10,939 bases of DNA, taken from DATHWB01 sp040902855. Lineage in GTDB: Bacteria > Actinomycetota > Acidimicrobiia > Spongiisociales > ZC4RG35. The DNA lies in NCBI GenBank assembly GCA_040902855.1, contig JBBDWN010000181.1:1-10939 (forward strand). Reading direction: 5' to 3'. The notes under the pieces were generated by a model. That model worked only from the letters and a program-made list of their open reading frames with translations, was not told where the DNA came from and searched no databases. A program made the position numbers and the translations under genes. Position 1 is the stretch's first letter, and each line of letters opens with the position of its first letter. Below, piece after piece: positions 6,164-10,939 of this stretch.

Positions 6164-7027
6164 ATGGGAGATTCAGCGGCGCCGCAGGTACTCGTGCTCA
6201 CCGGGATGTCCGGTGCCGGGCGGTCGACCGCGGCCAAAGGGCTCGAAGACCTCGGATTCACCGTCATCGACAACCTGCCCCCGCAGCTGATCACCGGGGC
6301 GGTCGACCATCACGGGGTCATCGAAGGCCGCCGCAAGCTCGCACTCGTGATCGACTCCCGGGGCGGGCTGCCGGTCGATGCCATTCGCGATGCGATTCGC
6401 GCTCTTGAACAGCAGGGCATCCGCACCCGGCTCCTCTTCCTCGACGCCGACGACCAGATGATCATCCAGCGGTACGAAGAGAACCGTCGACCCCACCCGC
6501 TGCAAAAGGGCAGCCTCACCGAAGCGATCGCCGCCGAACGCGCCCTGCTCCAACCACTCAAAGACGAATCTGACACCGTGATCGACACGACCGAACTCAA
6601 CGTCCACCAACTGCGCGAGCGGATCGACGACCAGTTCTCCGAAGGAACCGACCGGCCGATGCGGGTTTCGGTCACGTCCTTCGGGTTCAAGCACGGCACG
6701 CCGCGTGACACGGACCTCATGTTCGACGTCCGCTTCCTCCCCAACCCGCATTGGGAGCCGGAACTCCGTCCCTATCGGGGTACCGACAGCCAGGTCGCCG
6801 ACTACGTCCTCTCCTCCGACGACGCCAAAGAGTTCCTGTCACACGTCGAAGGCTTCCTCGAATTCGTCATCCCTCGGTTCGAAGCCGAAGGCAAGTCGTA
6901 TCTGACGATCGGCATCGGATGCACCGGCGGACACCACCGGTCCGTCGCCCTCGCCGAAGAAATCGGTACCTGGCTGGCGGGCCGGGATATCGATGCCAGG
7001 GTCCGTCACCGCGACATCGACAAATGA
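6164..7027 (+). CDS. rapZ: RapZ/YvcJ-family nucleotide-binding protein
   Basis: A 287-residue cytoplasmic P-loop protein. In Escherichia coli RapZ is an RNA adaptor controlling glucosamine-6-phosphate synthase expression through small RNAs; in Bacillus the homologue YvcJ hydrolyses nucleotides and affects competence. The role in Actinobacteria is less defined. Walker A is GMSGAGRS (14-21), with Arg in place of the usual Lys, as I expect in actinobacterial members. A LEDLGFTVIDNLPPQLI block (27-43) and a Walker B-like LLFLDA (90-95) follow. The C-terminal domain has RVSVTSFGFKHGTPRDTDLMF and GIGCTGGHHRS (250-260), both family hallmarks. The C-terminal tail is less basic than the RNA-binding tail of the E. 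coli protein, so the sRNA adaptor function should not be assumed. It is the first gene of a five-gene operon, and its stop overlaps the yvcK start as ATGA. Confidence 0.95.
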   Translation: MGDSAAPQVLVLTGMSGAGRSTAAKGLEDLGFTVIDNLPPQLITGAVDHHGVIEGRRKLALVIDSRGGLPVDAIRDAIRALEQQGIRTRLLFLDADDQMIIQRYEENRRPHPLQKGSLTEAIAAERALLQPLKDESDTVIDTTELNVHQLRERIDDQFSEGTDRPMRVSVTSFGFKHGTPRDTDLMFDVRFLPNPHWEPELRPYRGTDSQVADYVLSSDDAKEFLSHVEGFLEFVIPRFEAEGKSYLTIGIGCTGGHHRSVALAEEIGTWLAGRDIDARVRHRDIDK

Positions 7028-8022
7028 CCGGACCGGAACTCGAAACCGCAGTCGAACTCTTCAGCCTGGACCCGTCCGGCCCGAAAGTGGTCGCCATCGG
7101 GGGAGGGCACGGATTGGCCGCAGCCCTCGAAGCCGTCCAGTCCTACGCCTCCCACATCACCGCAATCGTCTCTGTTGCCGACGACGGCGGTTCCTCCGGC
7201 CGTCTGACCAGCGAGATGGGCGTTCCGGCCCCCGGAGACATCCGACGCTGTCTTCTCGCTCTCACCCCCGACCCGGGGATTTGGTACGAACTGTTCAACT
7301 ACCGCTTCCCGGGCGGACCCGACGACGCCGCCGACCTGAGCCCTCAGGACGTCGGCGGTCACGCACTCGGCAACCTGTTGCTCGTCGCCCTCACCGACCT
7401 GTGCGGGGGAGACTTCGGACTCGCCGTCAGACAGGCGGGGGCCCTGTTGGGAGCGCTGGGCACCGTCGTCCCCGCCACCACCGAAGCGGTCCGCCTGAGC
7501 GCCGACATCGGTGGCCAGCGAGTCGATGGCCAGGTCGCGGTTTCCCGCACCCCGGGTGGGATCGAACGCCTGATCCTCGGACCGGAAGGCATCACCGCCA
7601 ACGCCGATGCGCTGACAGCGGTGGCCGCCGCCGACCAGATCATCCTCGGACCGGGCAGCCTCTTCACGTCGGTGATCGCCGCCCTCGCAGTGCCCGGACT
7701 GGTCGAAGCCATCGACGCCGCCAAGGGGCGGATCGTCACTGTCCTCAACCTCGTCACCCAGAACGCCGAGACCGTCGACATGGGAGGCTGGGATCACATC
7801 AGGGCGCTCCACGTCCACACCGGGCTCGTTCGGGGTGGTGGTATCGTCGCCCACCAGGGCGATCTGGCCGTGCCGGACACCGTCGACAGAGTCGAAATCG
7901 ACCCCGACGCAGCCGCCGGGCTCGGATGGGACCTCCATGAGGCCGACGTCGCCGCCGTCGACGTCCCCTGGCCCGCACACGATCCGATCAAGCTGGGAGC
8001 GGCGCTCCGCAAGATGACCTGA
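7024..8022 (+). CDS. yvcK: YvcK/CofD-like gluconeogenesis factor
   Basis: A 332-residue member of the YvcK (UPF0052, CofD-like) family. Bacillus YvcK is needed for growth on gluconeogenic carbon sources, binds UDP-N-acetylglucosamine and affects cell shape; the mycobacterial homologue CuvA is linked to cell-wall synthesis. Hallmarks are VVAIGGGHG (22-30), VADDGGSSGRL (51-61), PGDIRRCLLAL (70-80), GHALGNLLL (112-120), LGPGSLFTSVIAAL (208-221) and NLVTQNAET (242-250). True CofD makes a coenzyme F420 precursor, but the GGGHG and GDIRRC forms fit the YvcK branch. The frame is open much further upstream, but that extension is rapZ in another frame; ATG at 7024 overlaps the rapZ stop by four bases and gives the family's normal N-terminus. 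There is no Shine-Dalgarno, so translational coupling is likely. In most Actinobacteria whiA follows; here pgk follows directly, sharing one base. Confidence 0.94.
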   Translation: MTGPELETAVELFSLDPSGPKVVAIGGGHGLAAALEAVQSYASHITAIVSVADDGGSSGRLTSEMGVPAPGDIRRCLLALTPDPGIWYELFNYRFPGGPDDAADLSPQDVGGHALGNLLLVALTDLCGGDFGLAVRQAGALLGALGTVVPATTEAVRLSADIGGQRVDGQVAVSRTPGGIERLILGPEGITANADALTAVAAADQIILGPGSLFTSVIAALAVPGLVEAIDAAKGRIVTVLNLVTQNAETVDMGGWDHIRALHVHTGLVRGGGIVAHQGDLAVPDTVDRVEIDPDAAAGLGWDLHEADVAAVDVPWPAHDPIKLGAALRKMT

Positions 8023-9203
8023 TGAACCGCTACCTCACACTCGACGACGTCGATGTCACCGGCCGAACGGTCCTGGTGCGCAGCGACCTCAACGTCCCGC
8101 TCGACGACGGTGAAGTGGGCGACGACTTCCGCATCCGGATGGCGCTCGGGACCATCACCCGGTTGCGCCAAGCCGGGGCGCGGGTGATCGTGTGCTCCCA
8201 CCTCGGAAGACCCAAAGGCGCCGACCCCGACTACTCCCTCGCTCCGGTCGCCCGTCGCATGAGCGAGCTCGCCGGATATGAAGTGACCCACATCCCCGCC
8301 ACCGTCGGAGCGGCCGCCATCGAAGGGGTCAACCAGGCCACGACGGGCGAAGTGGTGCTGTTGGAGAACACCCGGTTCGAACCGGGCGAGACCGAGAACG
8401 ATGACGGTCTCGCCGACGAGTTCGCCAGCCTATGCGACGTCTTCGTCCAGGACGCTTTCGGATCGGTGCATCGGGCACATGCCTCCACCGTGGGGGTCGC
8501 CGAACGCGTCCAGTCGGTGGCCGGCCCGCTGCTGGTCTCCGAAATCACGTCGCTCGGGAGGTTCCTGGGCGATCCCGAACGCCCGTATGTCGTGATTCTC
8601 GGTGGAGCCAAGATCTCGGACAAGCTGGGGGTCGTGAAATCCCTGTTGCCGCAGACCGACACGATGCTCATCGGAGGTGGCATGTGCTTCACATTCATGC
8701 GGGCAGACGGCCTCGAAGTCGGCGCGTCGCTCGTCGAAGAAGACATGCTGGAAGAAGTCGGTGAGATCCTCGCCGGAGCGCACGGACGCAAGATCCGCCT
8801 GCCGTCCGACATCGTCATCGCCGACCGCTTCGCCGAAGACGCCGAACATCGCACCGTCTCCGCCGGCGACATGCCAGACGGGTGGATGGGCCTCGACATC
8901 GGACCGGAAACGGTCGAGACCTTCAACGAGGTCATCGCCGGGGCGGCCTCGGTGTTCTGGAACGGCCCGATGGGGGTCTTCGAATGGGAGGCGTTCCGCA
9001 CAGGGACCGAAGACGTCGCCCGTGCCGTCGCCGACTGTTCCGGCTTCACCGCCGTCGGTGGGGGAGACTCGGCCGCCGCCCTGCGCACGCTCGGCCTCGA
9101 AGACAAGGTGTCGCACCTGTCCACCGGCGGGGGAGCGGGTCTCGAACTATTGGAAGGGGCCGAACTGCCCGGTATCAAAGTCTTGGGAAGATGGGTGAAA
9201 TGA
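8022..9203 (+). CDS. pgk: Phosphoglycerate kinase
   Basis: Phosphoglycerate kinase transfers a phosphate between 1,3-bisphosphoglycerate and ADP, reversibly, in cytoplasmic glycolysis and gluconeogenesis. At 393 residues it is full length. The N-terminal substrate domain shows VRSDLNVPL (19-27, Asp22 and Asn24), SHLGRPKG (59-66), ENTRFEPGE (115-123, Arg118) and DAFGSVHRAHAS (144-155). The nucleotide domain shows GGAKISDKL (194-202, Lys197 and Lys201), NGPMGVFE (314-321), GGGDSAAAL (346-354) and STGGGA (367-372). All catalytic and binding residues I looked for are present. ATG at 8022 shares its A with the yvcK stop (TGATG). The gene usually follows gap in bacteria; no gap is in this window. 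The stop overlaps the tpiA start by four bases. Confidence 0.98.
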   Translation: MNRYLTLDDVDVTGRTVLVRSDLNVPLDDGEVGDDFRIRMALGTITRLRQAGARVIVCSHLGRPKGADPDYSLAPVARRMSELAGYEVTHIPATVGAAAIEGVNQATTGEVVLLENTRFEPGETENDDGLADEFASLCDVFVQDAFGSVHRAHASTVGVAERVQSVAGPLLVSEITSLGRFLGDPERPYVVILGGAKISDKLGVVKSLLPQTDTMLIGGGMCFTFMRADGLEVGASLVEEDMLEEVGEILAGAHGRKIRLPSDIVIADRFAEDAEHRTVSAGDMPDGWMGLDIGPETVETFNEVIAGAASVFWNGPMGVFEWEAFRTGTEDVARAVADCSGFTAVGGGDSAAALRTLGLEDKVSHLSTGGGAGLELLEGAELPGIKVLGRWVK

Positions 9204-9970
9204 TGGAACGCCGTGACCTGATCGTCGGCAACTGGAAGATGAACGCCAACCATCTGGAGGCGATCCAGATGGTCCAGAAGCTGTCGTACCGCTTGGAGCG
9301 GAGCGACACCGAACGGGTCGAAGTGGTCGTCGCCCCGCCGTACACCGCGCTGCGATCCGTCCAGACCGTCATCGAAGCCGACCGGCTTCCCCTCGGGCTC
9401 GCCGCCCAGAACTGCGACTGGCGCGAATCCGGTGCGTACACCGGGGAGATCTCCGCACCGATGCTCGCCAAACTCGGCGTCGGCTGGGTCATCGTCGGTC
9501 ACTCCGAACGGAGGGCCCAATTCGGAGAAACCGACGAGACCGTCAACCTCCGATCCAAAGCCGTGCTCGCCTCCGGGATGCATCCGATCGTCTGCGTAGG
9601 TGAAACCCTCGACCAGCGTGAAGCCGACCAGACCGAAGGAGTCGTCGTCAGCCAGGTTGAGGCTGGATTGAAGGGGTTCAGCAGCGAACAGGTGACAGGG
9701 ATGGCCGTCGCCTACGAACCGGTCTGGGCGATCGGCACCGGTCGCACCGCCGACCCTGACACTGCCGGGAGCGTCGTCGAACTCATCCGGGAGACTGTGC
9801 GGGGGATGGTGGGCGAGGCGGCCGACAGCCTTCGCATCCTCTATGGCGGGTCGGTCAACCCCGGCAACATCAAGTGGTTCATGGCCAAGAGCCACATCGA
9901 CGGCGCCCTCGTCGGCGGCGCCTCTCTCGACCCCGACACTTTCGCAGCCGTCGTCCGGTACTGGGTTTGA
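9200..9970 (+). CDS. tpiA: Triosephosphate isomerase
   Basis: This enzyme interconverts dihydroxyacetone phosphate and glyceraldehyde 3-phosphate. The 256-residue TIM barrel is of normal length. Catalytic residues are visible: Asn11 and Lys13 in NWKMN, His101 in VGHSERR, and Glu173 in AYEPVWAIGTG, whose following residues form the mobile loop 6. The phosphate-binding YGGSVNPGN (215-223) and the C-terminal DGALVGGASLD are also present. In-frame ATGs occur at 9191, 9200 and 9203. I chose 9200 because it gives the ATGA four-base overlap with the pgk stop seen elsewhere in this operon and has GGGAAG nine bases upstream. Its own stop overlaps the TTG start of the mutase. Confidence 0.98.
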   Translation: MMERRDLIVGNWKMNANHLEAIQMVQKLSYRLERSDTERVEVVVAPPYTALRSVQTVIEADRLPLGLAAQNCDWRESGAYTGEISAPMLAKLGVGWVIVGHSERRAQFGETDETVNLRSKAVLASGMHPIVCVGETLDQREADQTEGVVVSQVEAGLKGFSSEQVTGMAVAYEPVWAIGTGRTADPDTAGSVVELIRETVRGMVGEAADSLRILYGGSVNPGNIKWFMAKSHIDGALVGGASLDPDTFAAVVRYWV

Positions 9971-10713
9971 GCACCCTCGTCCTGCTCCGCCACGGCGAGA
10001 GCCTGTGGAACCTCGAAAACCTGTTCACCGGGTGGACCGACGTCGACCTGACGGAGAAGGGGATCGCAGAAGCAGCCGAAGCCGGGCGGTTGATGAGGGC
10101 CGAAGGCTTGCGACCCGACATCGTCCACACCTCGCTGCTCGTACGGGCGATCAAATCCGCCAACATCGCGCTGGACGAGATGGAAATGTCTTGGCTGCCC
10201 GTCACCCGGCATTGGCGTCTCAACGAACGGCACTACGGGGCGTTGCAGGGTCTCAACAAGGCCCAGACGGCGGAGTTGCACGGGGACGAGCAAGTGCTCC
10301 TCTGGCGCCGCTCCTACGACATCCCGCCGCCCCCGTTGGAATCCGGCGACGAACGTCACCCCCGCCACGACCGTCGGTATCGGCTGATGGCGCCCGAACA
10401 ATTGCCTGCGGCCGAATGCCTCAAAGACGTGGTCGAGCGGATGCTTCCCTACTGGTATGACGCGATCGTCCCCGACCTCCGCCAGGACCGCACAGTATTG
10501 GTCGTCGCCCACGGCAACAGCCTGCGGGCGCTGGTCAAACATCTCGACGCCGTTTCCGAAGACGACATCGTCGGCCTCAACATCCCCACCGGCATCCCCT
10601 TGGTCTACACCCTCGACGAGGATCTGCGCCCGGTGGCGCCCGGCCGCTACCTCGGTGATCCGGCGGCTGCTGCCCAAGCCGCCCAAGCCGTCGCCGACCA
10701 GGCCAAAGGCTGA
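9967..10713 (+). CDS. gpmA: 2,3-bisphosphoglycerate-dependent phosphoglycerate mutase
   Basis: This enzyme interconverts 3- and 2-phosphoglycerate through a phosphohistidine. The 248-residue product opens with LVLLRHGESLWN, placing the phosphorylated histidine at His9, followed by FTGWTDVDLTEKG (20-32). The mid-region RLNERHYGALQGLNKAQ contains the acid residue Glu87, and VVAHGNSLRALVKH contains the second catalytic histidine, His182. Length and motifs fit the cofactor-dependent dPGM family rather than the short broad-specificity phosphatases of the same superfamily. The start is TTG at 9967, overlapping the tpiA stop as TTGA. The frame is open upstream, but those residues are the tpiA gene read out of frame and look nothing like the family. 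The C-terminus ends in an Ala-rich stretch (about 233-245). It is the last gene of the operon, 10 bases before the second copy of the dispersed repeat. Confidence 0.96.
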   Translation: MSTLVLLRHGESLWNLENLFTGWTDVDLTEKGIAEAAEAGRLMRAEGLRPDIVHTSLLVRAIKSANIALDEMEMSWLPVTRHWRLNERHYGALQGLNKAQTAELHGDEQVLLWRRSYDIPPPPLESGDERHPRHDRRYRLMAPEQLPAAECLKDVVERMLPYWYDAIVPDLRQDRTVLVVAHGNSLRALVKHLDAVSEDDIVGLNIPTGIPLVYTLDEDLRPVAPGRYLGDPAAAAQAAQAVADQAKG

Positions 10714-10722
10714 GGCATCCGC

Positions 10723-10761
10723 GCCCCTTCCGCCCTCGCCTGACGGCTCGGCCACCCTCCC
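10723..10761. repeat. Dispersed intergenic repeat, copy 2
   Basis: This matches 2510-2548 at 37 of 39 positions and begins ten bases after the mutase stop, just as copy 1 follows the methyltransferase stop. A GGGGAA block (10766-10771) and GATCAGA (10775-10781) downstream parallel copy 1. The long nested stem of copy 1 is not preserved here: only TCCC (10758-10761) and GGGA (10767-10770) can pair. Confidence 0.8.
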
Positions 10762-10787
10762 AGGCGGGGAACGTGATCAGATCTATC

Positions 10788-10833
10788 TCTCCCCCTCGCG
10801 ACCGAGGCCTTGCGAGGGCGTGTTGGAGGGAGA
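10788..10833. terminator. Inverted repeats downstream of the glycolytic operon, candidate terminator
   Basis: CCCTCGC (10793-10799) pairs perfectly with GCGAGGG (10812-10818) around a 12-base loop, and TCTCC (10788-10792) can pair with GGAGA (10829-10833) further out. CCTCG (10794-10798) can instead pair with CGAGG (10803-10807) around a four-base loop, so two hairpins compete. It starts 75 bases after the mutase stop. No T-run follows. Confidence 0.4.
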
Positions 10834-10939
10834 CAGCCGAGGCTGAGCTCGCTGCGCTCGCCCCCCCCCCTGGACGATCCACTCCGTGTCTCGTCCGTCC
10901 CCCCAACGTCGCTGACGCTCCTGGGAGGGACACTGAGGC
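10834..10939. other. Non-coding tail with C-run and inverted repeats
   Basis: No gene is supported here; short open frames on either strand show no protein-like features. It holds the direct repeat GCTCGC-TGC-GCTCGC (10847-10861), a run of ten C (10861-10870), a CGTC/GACG hairpin with a three-base loop (10907-10917), and GTCCGTCCC (10893-10901), which can pair with GGGAGGGAC (10923-10931) with one mismatch. The window ends inside this region. Confidence 0.5.

Noticed and set aside
6203..6229. Arg instead of Lys in the RapZ Walker A motif as a broken P-loop
   Set aside because: I recall GxSGAGRS as the usual form in actinobacterial RapZ proteins, so it is probably lineage-typical and not a defect.
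7006..7980. 324-codon open frame on the minus strand across yvcK
   Set aside because: It is antisense to yvcK, which has every family motif in the forward frame; the reverse product is Gly/Asp-rich with no recognisable domain.
8231..9895. 554-codon open frame on the minus strand across pgk and tpiA
   Set aside because: It is the antisense of two fully conserved glycolytic genes, has a low-complexity Ser/Pro/Thr/Arg-rich composition, and matches no family.
10577..10933. 118-codon minus-strand frame over the mutase end and the tail
   Set aside because: It translates the dispersed repeat and the antisense of the mutase; no start signal or protein-like pattern supports it.

Overview
This is a high-GC bacterial chromosome segment, most likely from an actinobacterium and possibly of the class Acidimicrobiia. 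The grounds are the strong G/C preference at third codon positions, the uvrC-rapZ-yvcK-pgk-tpiA gene order typical of Actinobacteria, the Arg-type Walker A motif in RapZ, and a TANNNT box placed as for a leaderless mRNA. Placement below phylum is inference. No tRNA, rRNA, CRISPR array, insertion sequence or phage gene was seen. Coding density is very high and most same-strand genes overlap by 1 to 8 bases.

Left module (1-2492, + strand): the 3' part of a UDP-glucuronate decarboxylase-like sugar-nucleotide gene, a 116-aa signal-anchored protein of unknown function, a polytopic HTTM/DoxX-like membrane protein, and a class I SAM methyltransferase. All four are joined by overlapping start and stop codons, so they look like one transcript. 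The module's function is not known; an envelope or glycan role is a guess. It ends in a 98-bp gap holding a dispersed repeat and nested inverted repeats.

Centre (2591-6025): a CHASE-like sensor histidine kinase on the minus strand with no response regulator beside it, arranged head to head with uvrC, the nuclease subunit of nucleotide excision repair. Their start codons are 6 bp apart (75 bp if a later GTG is the kinase start).

Right module (6164-10713, + strand): rapZ, yvcK, pgk, tpiA and a 2,3-bisphosphoglycerate-dependent phosphoglycerate mutase. Every junction overlaps by 1 or 4 bases. The module couples two regulatory proteins linked to UDP-GlcNAc and central carbon metabolism with three triose/glycerate steps of glycolysis and gluconeogenesis. 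The usual neighbours whiA and gap are missing. A hairpin and a candidate leaderless promoter precede rapZ. The 226-bp tail carries a second copy of the repeat, several inverted repeats and a run of ten C.

I did not find a clearly new defence or mobile system. The best leads are the dispersed repeat placed after both gene clusters, the overlapping UXS/small protein/HTTM/methyltransferase cassette, and the rearranged rapZ-yvcK-glycolysis operon.
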